Assembly (NCBI GenBank): GCA_016702305.1
Contig: JADJEH010000001.1
Location: 620,001 to 684,000 of the forward strand
DNA length: 64,000 nt
Direction of reading: 5' to 3'
Source of the DNA: a bacterium
GTDB lineage: Bacteria; Electryoneota; RPQS01
Shown here: positions 7,689 to 19,969 of the stretch, piece after piece
How the letters are laid out: each line of letters starts with the position of its first letter
Position numbering within the stretch: the stretch's first letter is position 1
The notes under the pieces: model-generated
Database searches by the model: none
What the model was told of the DNA's origin: nothing
Seen by the model: only the letters and a program-made list of their open reading frames with translations
Program-made: the position numbers and the translations under genes

Positions 7689-9629
7689 ATGCGCCTGATT
7701 TTGCTAATCTTACTGCCTCTCGTCTGCGCTGCCCAGGGCCGTGATCACTTCGGTGTGACGTGGTCCGGTGAAACTCCGCGACACGAGTTCTGTCGCCATG
7801 GCCGAGTAGGCACGCTCGATGACAGCTTGCACCAATATGATGTGCAAAAAATCTGGTGCAATCTTGACGTCTCGCTGGCAATGTCCCGGATTCACGGCGA
7901 TGTGCGGATGCTTGTCGCCTTCAATGAGATTGACCTGCCGCGCATTGATTTGCGGTTCACGGACAACTTGATCATAGACTCGGTCATCAGTCCGACTCAC
8001 ACTGTGGATTCAGTCACTCAGCGCGGTGATGATTCCCTACAAATCTATCTCAGCCCGGCATTGCAGTTTGGAGACACCGCCGACTTCACGATTTACTACG
8101 GCGGCACGCCAGTGCAAATTGACACGTGGGGCGGCATGCGCTTCGCTCCCGCGCAATCGTGGCGTTCGGCGATCTGCTTCACCTTAGGCGATGGCCTGGA
8201 TCTGGAAACGCCGCCTGCCAATTATAACTGGCTGCCGAGCTTTGCCGATCCCAACGACAAAGTGTTATGGGAATGTCGGCTCACTGTGCCCGCTAATAAT
8301 GTGGGCGTCAGCGCGGGTATTCGACTGCCGCACGTCGTCAATCCCGACAGCACAGTCACGTGGCACTATCGTCTCGATCAACCGGTTTCGACTTACCTGC
8401 TGTTTGTGTCGGTGTCGGACTATGTGATCATGACGCAACGCGAGAGCAACCCTGTCATCGAGAACTTTGTCTATCCGCAGCGTGTCACCCAGGCCGAGTT
8501 TCATTTTGAACCCGTGCCCGCGTGCTTGGACAGCTTTGCCGCGAATTTCGGGCCGTTCGTCTTCGACCGCTTCGGCTACAACATGACCCGAATCGGCGAC
8601 ATGGAGCACGCAACCAGCGTGTCTCACTATGACGGGGCCGTCGTCAGCAACCGCGGCTGGGATTGGATTCTATTCCACGAAATGTCGCATCATTGGTGGG
8701 GCGATTGGGTAACCTGCGGCGACTGGCGCGACCTCTGGCTCAATGAAGGTTTTGCCACGTATTGTGAAGCCCTTGGCATGGAGTGGATACGCGGTGAGCA
8801 GGCGTTTCGGGACTATGTTCGCACCGATATTCAACTGGTCGCCCGCGCTGCCGGGAACCAGTCCACAATCTACGATCCCGACTATTTCTGGGGTGGCATC
8901 GTCTACGAAAAAGGCGCCAGCGTGATGCACATGCTGCGTTGGGTCATGGGCGATTCACTCTTTTTCACGGCCCTGCGCGACTACGGCCAGCAATACGCCT
9001 TCTCAACGGCAACGACCGTCGAGTTTCAAGCGGTGTGCGAAGCGCATTATGGATCGAGCTTGCAGTGGTTCTTCGACCAATGGGTGTTTGAAGGCACGGG
9101 TTACCCGCAGTATGATGTGGTGATGGAGCCTACGCAGTCATTCTCGGTAACACAGCGCCAATCCGGAACTCAATTCACCATGCCCGTGGAAGTCGAGTTC
9201 TGGTCAGGGAATAGCCGCACGGGAATTGACACCCTGTGGATAGACCCGGAATTGGTGTCGTATGCTCCAGATGTTCCGTTCGATTCCGTCTCGTTTGATC
9301 CGCGCGGCTGGCTGCTGAAAACGCTGATCTATACCCCCAATGTCTCGGTGCAGGATGTCGCGGTTGCCCACGCTTTCGCAGTTTCCGCCGCCTACCCCAA
9401 CCCGTTCAATCCTACGCTAACCATCGAGTTCACAGCGCCGCGCGCGCAAGCGGTGACCATGCGAGCCTATAACATCAACGGCCAGCTTGTGCACGAACAG
9501 GGAGTGCTGGCCGCGCCCGGTGCGAATTCGATCGCGTGGAATGCAGCCGCGCAGGCGTCGGGCATCTACATGATCACGCTCGCCACCGCGCACGAAACTC
9601 GCACGGTCAAAGCCAGTGCTCTAAAATAG
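7689..9629 (+). CDS. Secreted M1 family metallo-aminopeptidase with type IX sorting domain
   Basis: 646 residues from ATG 7689, chosen because it begins a clean signal peptide (MRLILLILLPLVCAAQ). An in-frame ATG at 7632 would add 19 residues, and no strong ribosome site supports either. The M1 zinc site is complete: His330-Glu-x-x-His334 in HEMSH, with Glu353 in NEGFATY exactly 19 residues after the second His. The exopeptidase motif usually GAMEN appears here as GDMEH. The last about 75 residues are a type IX (Por) sorting domain, starting AYPNPFNPTLTIEF and ending in a GIYMITL-type strand, so the enzyme is expected to cross the outer membrane and be surface-attached or released. It sits after the C25 peptidase gene but behind a terminator, so it probably has its own promoter. 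Endo- and exopeptidase together suggest protein feeding. Confidence 0.9.
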   Translation: MRLILLILLPLVCAAQGRDHFGVTWSGETPRHEFCRHGRVGTLDDSLHQYDVQKIWCNLDVSLAMSRIHGDVRMLVAFNEIDLPRIDLRFTDNLIIDSVISPTHTVDSVTQRGDDSLQIYLSPALQFGDTADFTIYYGGTPVQIDTWGGMRFAPAQSWRSAICFTLGDGLDLETPPANYNWLPSFADPNDKVLWECRLTVPANNVGVSAGIRLPHVVNPDSTVTWHYRLDQPVSTYLLFVSVSDYVIMTQRESNPVIENFVYPQRVTQAEFHFEPVPACLDSFAANFGPFVFDRFGYNMTRIGDMEHATSVSHYDGAVVSNRGWDWILFHEMSHHWWGDWVTCGDWRDLWLNEGFATYCEALGMEWIRGEQAFRDYVRTDIQLVARAAGNQSTIYDPDYFWGGIVYEKGASVMHMLRWVMGDSLFFTALRDYGQQYAFSTATTVEFQAVCEAHYGSSLQWFFDQWVFEGTGYPQYDVVMEPTQSFSVTQRQSGTQFTMPVEVEFWSGNSRTGIDTLWIDPELVSYAPDVPFDSVSFDPRGWLLKTLIYTPNVSVQDVAVAHAFAVSAAYPNPFNPTLTIEFTAPRAQAVTMRAYNINGQLVHEQGVLAAPGANSIAWNAAAQASGIYMITLATAHETRTVKASALK

Positions 9630-9642
9630 CCCTATTCATCCC

Positions 9643-9670
9643 GGGACGGCGAGACCGTCCCTTTACTTTA
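9643..9670 (+). terminator. Intrinsic terminator after the M1 peptidase gene
   Basis: Arms GGGACGG (9643-9649) and CCGTCCC (9655-9661) with a 5-base loop, followed by a T-rich tract. Confidence 0.75.
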
Positions 9671-9687
9671 ATCGTTGGAGACACATT

Positions 9688-12456
<2,769 letters not shown>

Positions 12457-12460
<4 letters not shown>

Positions 12461-13081
12461 TCGAGTCGTACCTATCAGACGACTACTGGACGCTCTCGGG
12501 GCCCGGCACTGCGCACACGCGGGTGCTGGGCTCCCGCTTTTCTGCCATCGCGTTCCATGTGGCGGACGAGTCCGAGCTGGAAAGTAGGTTAATGGAATTG
12601 AAAAAGACGGAATTCGACGCCACGCATCACTGTTGGGCCCATGTGATTCGCAAAGACCATGAATTGCGCGAGCGTGTGAGTGACGACGGCAGGCCCAAGG
12701 GGCACGGCCAGGTTGCCCATTCTTCACGAAATTCGCAAGCAAAACTTACAGAACATCGCGGTTATCGTCGCTCGTTGGTTCGGCGGCACCAAACTTGGCA
12801 CCGGCGGCCTGGTACGGGCCTATGGTGAGTGCGGTGCGCTGGCGATCGGTAATGCAGTGCGCGTTCAGCGCAAAACGGAGTCATCGTCGCCGTTGACGCC
12901 GTTTCGGTTGCAGTCGGTTGTCTACCAACTGGCGGCGTCTTCCTTCGCCCATGTCGAGCAGGCGTCATCCGAGGGCGATGCCCGTCTGCTGGTGAAACTG
13001 CGCCGAGCGCAGGCCGGGCGTTCTGCGTCGCCCTGCGTGATCGGTCAGCGGGCGAGATTTGGCCGGTTTTATCGAGGGTGA
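12457..13081 (+). CDS. YigZ/IMPACT family protein, one apparent frameshift
   Basis: Starts at ATG 12457 inside the ppdK stop (ATGA). The frame runs through WAHVIRKDHELRERVSDDGRPKG, then must shift by one base at a run of four G at 12699-12702. With three G the text reads DDGRPKGTARLPILHEI and continues into IAVIVARWFGGTKLGTGGLV, the hallmark of the UPF0029/YigZ N-terminal domain. Corrected length is 207 residues, close to the family norm of about 205-215. The C-terminal ferredoxin-like DUF1949 domain is diverged. The family is related to eukaryotic IMPACT (translation control); its bacterial role is not settled. The stop is directly followed by the start of the CorC-type gene, so the three genes probably form one operon. 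Confidence 0.8.
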
Positions 13082-14309
13082 ATGGACCTCCTGACGCTCA
13101 TCATTGCGGCGCTGTTGCTCAGTGCCTACTACTCGGCCATGGAGATCGCGTTCACGACCTTTGACGCAATCATCATTGGCAGTTGGAAAAAGGCCGGCCG
13201 CTTCGGAACGAAATTCGCCGATTTCCTGTCGTCTGTACCCGAGCGCTATCTGTTCACGGTGCTGGTGGGCAACAATCTGGTCATGGTCGCCTATTCGTCA
13301 CTGGTGGTCATCTGGGCTGAAACCCAGGGTGTTGATGAAGCGTGGATCATGATTGTCTCTCCGTTGGTCGTGTTGCTGATCGGCGAAGTTGTTCCCAAAA
13401 CAATCGGCCTGGCGTACGCTAACCCGCTCGTCCGTTTTCTCTCGCTGCCGCTGTATCTATTCTATTGGCTGTTCCTGCCGTTTCGTGCGATCGTCGCGCC
13501 ACTCGAGAAACTCCTGAAGCGGGGTGTTCCGGAGACAGACCATACCCATGCCTATGACATCTTGTTCCGGCGTGAAATTGACACCGTGCTCGCGCGCGCC
13601 AGCGCCGAGGGCACCGTCACGGACAAGGAATCCGAGATTCTCGACCGCTATTTGCACGCCCGCGAGGTGCGTGCCCGCGATGTGATGACGCCGCGGCTGG
13701 CGCTCATTGCGTTGCCCGCTGATGCCACGATCAACGACGTCGTCGAGGCCGTGCAGGACAGCCGCCACAGCGTATTCCCAGTATTCAAAGGGAACCTCGA
13801 CAATATCATCGGCTTCATACACTCGCGTGACCTGCTCGAACCGCACAGGACGTTGGAGGAGATTCTCCGCCCGGCGCATTTCGTCCCCGAGTCCAAACTC
13901 CTGATCGAGCTCCTCGAGCAATTCAAAACACAGCGGCTGCCTGCCGCAATGGTCGTAGATGAGCATGGCGGGGTGGATGGAATCGTCACGTTGAAGGACA
14001 TCTTTCGGGAACTCGTCGGACCGCTGCGGGAAGTTGCCGAGGGCGCACATGCGGGGCTATCAAGAGGTTATCACAGGGCACTTTCCTTGTTTCTGCCTCG
14101 CCGACCTCTCGGATATCGCAGAGGCGACCGGTTGGCGCCCGCCCGACGGAGATTACGCAACCCTATCCGGTCTTCTGTCCGAAGAACTTGGTCACATCGG
14201 AAAACCCGGTGAAGAGCTTGATCTTGAAGGAGTTGTAATTCGAATTGTCGGTGCAACGCCCCGCCGTGTCGAGAGTTGCTTACTCAAAATACCCAGGCAC
14301 GAAGACTAA
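13082..14309 (+). CDS. CNNM/CorC (HlyC/CorC) family transporter-like protein, two apparent frameshifts
   Basis: The N-terminal part is a CNNM/DUF21 membrane domain with about four hydrophobic segments (LIIAALLLSAYYSAMEIAF; FTVLVGNNLVMVAYSSLVVI; MIVSPLVVLLIGEVVPKTIG; LPLYLFYWLFLPF). A CBS pair follows (VMTPRLALIALPADATI..., VVDEHGGVDGIVTLKDIF). The C-terminal CorC_HlyC domain is in another frame (ATGWRPPDGDYATLSGLLSE...). Two single-base losses explain this: a G in the run at 14052-14055 and a G near 14098. Restoring both gives EGAHAGAIKRLSQGTFLVSAS followed by ADLSDIAEATGW, and a protein of about 409 residues. Family members are linked to Mg2+/Co2+ or Na+-driven Mg2+ export. The gene begins at the base after the YigZ stop. 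Confidence 0.8.
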
Positions 14310-14330
14310 GAACCCGTTTCAAGCCCTGCC

Positions 14331-14358
14331 TTGACAATCCGGCCTAGAACCCTATATT
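14331..14358 (+). promoter_or_regulatory. Sigma-70-type promoter for the initiator tRNA
   Basis: TTGACA at 14331-14336 and TATATT at 14353-14358, spaced 16 bases, ending 11 bases before the tRNA. Confidence 0.8.
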
Positions 14359-14369
14359 CAAGGCCTTAT

Positions 14370-14443
<74 letters not shown>

Positions 14444-14448
14444 CAACC

Positions 14449-14480
14449 AAACAGCCGTTGATTCGTCAACGGCTGTTTCC
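14449..14480 (+). terminator. Intrinsic terminator after tRNA-fMet
   Basis: Perfect 12-13 base arms around 14449-14461 and 14466-14477, closed by a TTCG tetraloop, with a short T-run. Confidence 0.8.
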
Positions 14481-14494
14481 ATTTGCAAAACAAA

Positions 14495-14526
14495 GCGCGG
14501 CGCACTCACATTCGAGTGCGCCGCGC
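14495..14526 (-). terminator. Intrinsic terminator of the minus-strand C25-like gene
   Basis: Perfect 12-base arms GCGCGGCGCACT (14495-14506) and its complement (14515-14526). Read on the minus strand a T-rich stretch follows. It lies 26 bases past the stop of the gene ending at 14552. Confidence 0.75.
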
Positions 14527-14551
14527 CTGTTATTTTGCGTCTTGAGTCGCG

Positions 14552-17500
14552 TTACGGCGTCGCCGACGAAACCACGATGTAATAGTTCTGCGGCGTCGTG
14601 CCGACCACGCCGGTATGCGTGTACGAAAGACCTGACGTCGAACCGATGAACGTGTTGAACGGGCCGCCCGTGGCCGTCGAAGAGTACACCTTGTAATAGG
14701 GCGCGCCCGTCGAAGCCCAGCGCAAAATCACATCCAAGCCACTCGGCTGAATCGTGATGATCGGCGCCTGATAGTTGAATCCGCTGACACGAATCATGCG
14801 GTCACCGCTCCGCGCATTCGGCAGGCCCGAACTTTCGGCATACCATGCAAGGTCACACGCGTCGTAGTAGTACGAGTTGCCGTTCGGCGAACTTGTGTCC
14901 AATCCAAAAGCGGCCGGGCAATCACGTGGTTCGACATTTTCGACGCTGACGTAGAACGGTCCGCTAATCGAAACATTGTCGAATTTCGCGTCGGTCCACG
15001 CCGGACCCGTCGGCAGGCCTCCGATGCCGTTGATCGCACCCGTGGTGTCTCGAACCACAACCGTTCCCGGCGTTCCACTCGGGCCGTCAGCCAGATAAAC
15101 CGTGACAATCACCGGCGCCTTGTATTCGGTCGGCTGCGTCGGGCTGATAGCGAACTGCGCCGCGCACAAGCTGTAGGGGTACGAGCCCGGATCAAATCGC
15201 ACGGCCCACTCAAAGTCAGGGCCGTCCGCCCAGTTGTAATTTTCCGCCGTGCCGTCGTCATACTGCAGCCACGGCACGCAAATGTCACCTACCTGGAACA
15301 ACAGGTGGCCTGCATCCGGAAGTCGGTCACTCAGCCCTTCGGTATCCACGGTTCGCAGATAGTACTCATAGTGACCGGCCAGAAGTCCAGGCGCAGTCGC
15401 GGAGAATTCACTGGGATTCCCGGTCGGCGAGAATGTCGCTGAGTCATACAGAGCATTTCCGACGATTCTAAAATAGGCGCGGAACGTATTGGTCAATGGC
15501 GCATCATCACTCATGAGCGCGATGAACGTCGCTGCACCCGGTGCCTGATCGCTCTTCTGCTTATGCGTAATCGCCGGCGGTGATCCAATTGTGAAGTTGG
15601 CATTTGATACGTCGGTCGCACCTGCATAGGCCACGCCGCTGACGCGCACGCGCGCTGAAGCCGTTACCGGGCCCGTCACAGTCCAACCCAGAACGTCTGC
15701 CGCCGAGGCGGACAGCAGTTCCCACGCGCCACCAGGATAACTGCGATTGAGTTCGACTCGCGCCACGCCAAGACCCTGCGAAGTCCAACTTATCTCCTGC
15801 AGCGAGCCCGGCGCCCAGACTTCACCGCCGTTAGGTTCGACAACCGTGACAGTTGGAACAAGCAGCGAGAAATTAGCGTCGGACGTGTCGCCGACCGTCG
15901 GATTCAAAACACTGATCACGCGGAACCGACTCGCTGCGCTGGCCGCGCCCGCCGTCGTCCACGACTGCACTCCGTCGTTCGCAGAATTCAGGAAGATGTT
16001 TTCCCACGCGCCGCCCGGATAGCTGCGGTTTAGCTGAATGTTCACGTTGCCCGCAATCGCGGCGCTCGACCAAAGGACGTTCAGCGGCTGACCCAAATAG
16101 AAGCTCTCGCCGCCGTTCGGACCCGCCAGCGTCAAGGACGGATTCAATTGCCCGTTCGCATCCGTCGTGTACATAATCGAACGACCGGCAGCGACCGTCG
16201 CCGCACCCGGACCGTACGCGTTCCAGTAGTAGTAATCCAGACCGATCGAGTGATCCTGATTCTGAATACCCACCGATGCGTAATCGTTGTCGTTCGTCGT
16301 CTGATTCGCACTCAACGTGATGGTCTGATACTGCACCTTCACCTTGCCGTCGCCGCTTACGCTCGGATAGAAGTCCGGATCGTACAAAATGACCTGGAAG
16401 AACTCCTGATTGTTGTCCCATAACTGCCGCGCGCGCCACTCAATCACGTAGTAGTGCTCGACGGCATTGTGATACACATAGACGTTCTCGCTCGCGCCCG
16501 AAACCTTCAGGTCGTCCCAGTAGGCCGCCACCTGATTCGGCGGTCCAATTGGCGTTCCCATGCGGTAATTGCGAAAGTCGTCTATGGTCGGATAGTTGCC
16601 GAATGCGACCCAACCGTTGGAGCAGATCGTTATCGTGTCAAACGATTGCCCGTAAAACGTGAAGTTGAACGGCAGCACACGAGTCTGCGTATCGTCATCG
16701 TCCTCAGCTATGTCGGTCATGTTCAGGCTCGTGCCCGGTCCGCCTTGCGACGGAGCAATTTCCACCCAGCTATAAATGGAAGGCGCGTTGGAAGGCTGCG
16801 TTTCCGTGTTATCAAATGCGTAGTAGCCGTAGGCATCCGGGCCCGATGGGCTGGTCGAGGAAAAGGAGCCTACCTTCAATTCGAAATCTGAGCTGTCCCG
16901 GAATCCATTGTCGTCCCAGACAACAAGCTGCATCGGTGCACGATGGCCATTGAACATAGCACTACTTACGTCAATCGCGAAAGTGTTGGCCGCGCTCGTT
17001 CCGTTTGCGCCGCTATTAACATTCCCGAAAATGCCAACAGAATCTGAGACCATCACGCGTGGATCAAGCGAACGTAGAATGCCGTCGGCACCGACCATGG
17101 GGCGTGCGCCAGTATTGATAATAGTAGGCGTGAATGTTCCTGACTCGCCCGGGTTTAGGTTTCCTCCCGGACCGCCAAATGTGAAGGTCGAGTCGTTAAC
17201 GTCCAAATCCGGTGCCGTTGGTGTCAAATCAATACGAACGGGGAAGAGGCCCTGATTTGTCGTCAAGTTCAAGAAAAACGTCACTGGTTCTCCGTTGAAA
17301 ACTGACGTCACCGTGATTCTGTATGGCGAAGACGGATTGGCGTTCCCACCCACCGCAATGTTCGCATACGTCTGCACAGCATTGACGACAGTCACCCCCG
17401 CAGAAGAGCTAGTCAGCGTTCCCGAAATGCCAGTCACTGTCGTTGAAGTGCCGGTATTCGTTACATTGATGGACAAGTCAATCGTCTCGCCGGGACTCAG

Positions 17501-19684
17501 CACGTCATCGTTGTTACCGATCGTGCCGCCCGCGCCGTCATCGTCTATTCCCAACGTGTTAAACGCCAGATTCGCCGCCGCATTCTGGACCGAAATCGAA
17601 TCGCGATACGGGAACTGCGTTTCCTTCGTCACGGTCACGAGCAGCATGCCCGTCGTCGGCGTCGCCACTGGAAGATTGATATAGCCATTCGCATCGGTGT
17701 AGCCGCGCACAAACGTCTCGCTACCCTTCAGCAGGCACACTAAGGCATTCTCGACAGGAGTCGTGGTCTGATCCGTCACGGTCAACTCAACGTTGTTCGT
17801 GCCGCGATTGATCGTCGCCGGGCGGGCCACAACCGTACCCTTCGGTCCGCGTGTCCAGATCGCCGTGCCCGGATCGCCCATCAGATTCGACCAGTAACAA
17901 AAGCTCGTGACTTGCCCCGGCTCAAACGACTGATAGTTCTTGTAAAGCTCGAGCTTCCCGGCGATATTGATAATACCCATTTCGTGAATGCCAAGAGCAT
18001 AGATACCATACATCGCGCCGGCATCCACAATATTGTTGTAGGGAACGTGCGTTCCCGAGCCCCACAAACCCACGCAGCCGATCGCACCACGCGGCGATGA
18101 CGGAGTCTGCGTCGGCGGAATGGTCCACTCCTCAGACAACGTCTGGCCGGCGCTGTTGAAACTGCCGGTGCCGCACGTCATCGCATACACAAACGGCAGA
18201 GGTCCGCCTTCCGTGTCGCTGCCGCCGACGGCAGGCGCGCTGGCCAATCCGCTTGGATCAAGTTCGCCGATCCATGACATACGGTGGTTAAACACGCTGT
18301 AACGCGCATTCAGAATCGGATTGATCTCGGTAGACCCAATGCCGCCGCTGAATACCTGAACGGGACCGCATGACTGATCGTCCTGCAGCATGATCTGCCG
18401 CGTGTATTCCTTCGTCGAGGGATTCGACTGAATGAACTGGGTGTGCGCCGTGCAATGCGTACGCGTGAACCAGCCCGTATCCGTCAGATACGGATTCGCT
18501 TCATAGTTGATCGTCTTGGTCACCAAGGAGGCCAAGGTCGTGGCCGATTCAGACGGCAGGCGACCCACAGCAATGTCCGGCACCGGGTCCGGGTTGTCGC
18601 CGCCCGACGGGCTCAACACGCCAAGATAGTTGTCGTAACCCGTACCACCGTCACCGGACGGTGTCGCAAATGTCGCTGACGCGCCCGGATCACCGAACAT
18701 GCAAACATATTCGAGAGCGCCGTTCGACGCCGTGTATTGCGACGAAATGTAATTGCGCACCGCGAGCGCCGTGGAACCCGTTGTCGTCAACGTCACATAG
18801 GACGCATCCAAACCTTTGCGACGATGCCAGTCCACAAGGCGCTGCGCCTCCGGTGTGTTCGTGGCATTATTCGGACAAATCACCAAGTACTTGCCCGGCA
18901 GAACCGGCAAAGCATCCAGCGCGCTGCCCGCAAAATTCTCGAATCGCTCGTAGAGCTTCTTGAATGACGGCGATATGAACTCGGGATTCACGACAATTTC
19001 GTTCTCACCGATACCACCTACGTTCTCTATGACAACTTCGATATTGTCGTACACGCGCAGCTCGCGCCGCGCCGGATTATATTGAACCGGCGACATCGCC
19101 AGCGAAACAAACCGCACGTCGCGCAGCGTCGCCGGCGTCGTGATTGTGGCTATCTCTTGTGGATACCATGCGTCTTCGGCGTAGAGGTCCGACTGAATTG
19201 CGTAGCCCAGACCGTCGAGTCGCTGAGCCAACTCCTCGCCTTCATACGGCTGCTTGGGCGCAACGTCAATATTCTCGATCGTCGTGTACGATGACGTTGT
19301 CACCGTCGCGGCCACGCCACCTGTGCGCGACACCATGATCAGGCGCGTCGCCCACGGAATACTCGGCTCGCCCTGCTTGGTGGTCGTGCCTTCACCGCCC
19401 GCTTTCACGGCGGTAAACGTGCGGTCACCCAGTTGGACGGGTTCGTATTGCAATATCGGATCAAACAACCGCACATGCACGGAACTTGGGTCCGGGTCTA
19501 TCACTTCAAACGGAATCGGCTGAACATCCTGCGGACCAGAATAGTCCCAGAAGTTCGCCGGCGTGGCCGGAAGCAATTGCGCATTCTGACCAGTGCCCGA
19601 GGACGCGGCAAAACTGCTCATACTGAAGAGAATTCCGCTGACGCACAGCAGGACGATAAGGCGGAGGCGGTAACTCGGTAGCAT
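14552..19684 (-). CDS. Very large secreted C25 (gingipain-like) family protein
   Basis: 1710 residues from the ATG at 19682-19684, which opens a signal peptide (MLPSYRLRLIVLL... cut near SFAA). A C25-type propeptide comes first, then a C25 domain at about 270-620 (GKYLVICPNNATNTPEAQRL; IAVGRLPSE) with a predicted catalytic His467 (in FNHRMSWIGE) and Cys504 (in AMTCGTGSF), 37 residues apart. Next are CARDB-like beta modules (DDGAGGTIGNNDDVLSPGET), a module of about 230 residues (DAYGYYAFDNTE to GRSIMYTTD) also found in the genes at 19970 and 34650, and two repeats beginning with PNGGE and containing LNRSYPGGAWE. It ends in an FN3-like module (VILRW...YYKVYSS...NYYIVV). There is no YPNPFNP sorting domain. 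It is a tandem paralogue of the next gene. Function is probably extracellular proteolysis. Confidence 0.8.
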   Translation of the reverse strand: MLPSYRLRLIVLLCVSGILFSMSSFAASSGTGQNAQLLPATPANFWDYSGPQDVQPIPFEVIDPDPSSVHVRLFDPILQYEPVQLGDRTFTAVKAGGEGTTTKQGEPSIPWATRLIMVSRTGGVAATVTTSSYTTIENIDVAPKQPYEGEELAQRLDGLGYAIQSDLYAEDAWYPQEIATITTPATLRDVRFVSLAMSPVQYNPARRELRVYDNIEVVIENVGGIGENEIVVNPEFISPSFKKLYERFENFAGSALDALPVLPGKYLVICPNNATNTPEAQRLVDWHRRKGLDASYVTLTTTGSTALAVRNYISSQYTASNGALEYVCMFGDPGASATFATPSGDGGTGYDNYLGVLSPSGGDNPDPVPDIAVGRLPSESATTLASLVTKTINYEANPYLTDTGWFTRTHCTAHTQFIQSNPSTKEYTRQIMLQDDQSCGPVQVFSGGIGSTEINPILNARYSVFNHRMSWIGELDPSGLASAPAVGGSDTEGGPLPFVYAMTCGTGSFNSAGQTLSEEWTIPPTQTPSSPRGAIGCVGLWGSGTHVPYNNIVDAGAMYGIYALGIHEMGIINIAGKLELYKNYQSFEPGQVTSFCYWSNLMGDPGTAIWTRGPKGTVVARPATINRGTNNVELTVTDQTTTPVENALVCLLKGSETFVRGYTDANGYINLPVATPTTGMLLVTVTKETQFPYRDSISVQNAAANLAFNTLGIDDDGAGGTIGNNDDVLSPGETIDLSINVTNTGTSTTVTGISGTLTSSSAGVTVVNAVQTYANIAVGGNANPSSPYRITVTSVFNGEPVTFFLNLTTNQGLFPVRIDLTPTAPDLDVNDSTFTFGGPGGNLNPGESGTFTPTIINTGARPMVGADGILRSLDPRVMVSDSVGIFGNVNSGANGTSAANTFAIDVSSAMFNGHRAPMQLVVWDDNGFRDSSDFELKVGSFSSTSPSGPDAYGYYAFDNTETQPSNAPSIYSWVEIAPSQGGPGTSLNMTDIAEDDDDTQTRVLPFNFTFYGQSFDTITICSNGWVAFGNYPTIDDFRNYRMGTPIGPPNQVAAYWDDLKVSGASENVYVYHNAVEHYYVIEWRARQLWDNNQEFFQVILYDPDFYPSVSGDGKVKVQYQTITLSANQTTNDNDYASVGIQNQDHSIGLDYYYWNAYGPGAATVAAGRSIMYTTDANGQLNPSLTLAGPNGGESFYLGQPLNVLWSSAAIAGNVNIQLNRSYPGGAWENIFLNSANDGVQSWTTAGAASAASRFRVISVLNPTVGDTSDANFSLLVPTVTVVEPNGGEVWAPGSLQEISWTSQGLGVARVELNRSYPGGAWELLSASAADVLGWTVTGPVTASARVRVSGVAYAGATDVSNANFTIGSPPAITHKQKSDQAPGAATFIALMSDDAPLTNTFRAYFRIVGNALYDSATFSPTGNPSEFSATAPGLLAGHYEYYLRTVDTEGLSDRLPDAGHLLFQVGDICVPWLQYDDGTAENYNWADGPDFEWAVRFDPGSYPYSLCAAQFAISPTQPTEYKAPVIVTVYLADGPSGTPGTVVVRDTTGAINGIGGLPTGPAWTDAKFDNVSISGPFYVSVENVEPRDCPAAFGLDTSSPNGNSYYYDACDLAWYAESSGLPNARSGDRMIRVSGFNYQAPIITIQPSGLDVILRWASTGAPYYKVYSSTATGGPFNTFIGSTSGLSYTHTGVVGTTPQNYYIVVSSATP

Positions 19685-19798
19685 CGGATCACTCTTTCGA
19701 TTGATAACACATAGGTTCACGTAGCCAATAAGTTAATCAAATTTCATCGCCGATGCAACGAAATGTATCCACTTTGCGAAACAAACTTCGCACCGTAA

Positions 19799-19819
19799 AT
19801 ATCGTTTAAACAACGATAT
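19799..19819. repeat. Inverted repeat upstream of the large C25-like gene
   Basis: ATATCGTT (19799-19806) and AACGATAT (19812-19819) flank five bases, about 115 bases upstream of the start codon at 19684. It could be an operator; there is no other evidence. Confidence 0.35.
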
Positions 19820-19915
19820 GAAAGCAACTTGTGAGACCGCAAAACCGTTCACGACACTCGGCCTCAATCCGAGCCGCCGAATCGGGCAGGATGCAATCCC
19901 ATTGTGTACAAGAAA

Positions 19916-19948
19916 AATGGGCCGACATCATCAGTATGTCGGCCCATT
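19916..19948 (-). terminator. Intrinsic terminator of the second C25-like gene
   Basis: Perfect 13-base arms 19916-19928 and 19936-19948. On the minus strand the hairpin is followed by a TTTTTCTT tract, 22 bases past the stop. Confidence 0.85.
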
Positions 19949-19969
19949 GCGTACGTTGCCAAATTAAGA

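Noticed and set aside
15580..16130. Internal repeats in the gene at 14552 as a possible DNA repeat array
   Set aside because: They are protein-level tandem domains (two PNGGE modules) with diverged DNA, not a CRISPR or satellite.
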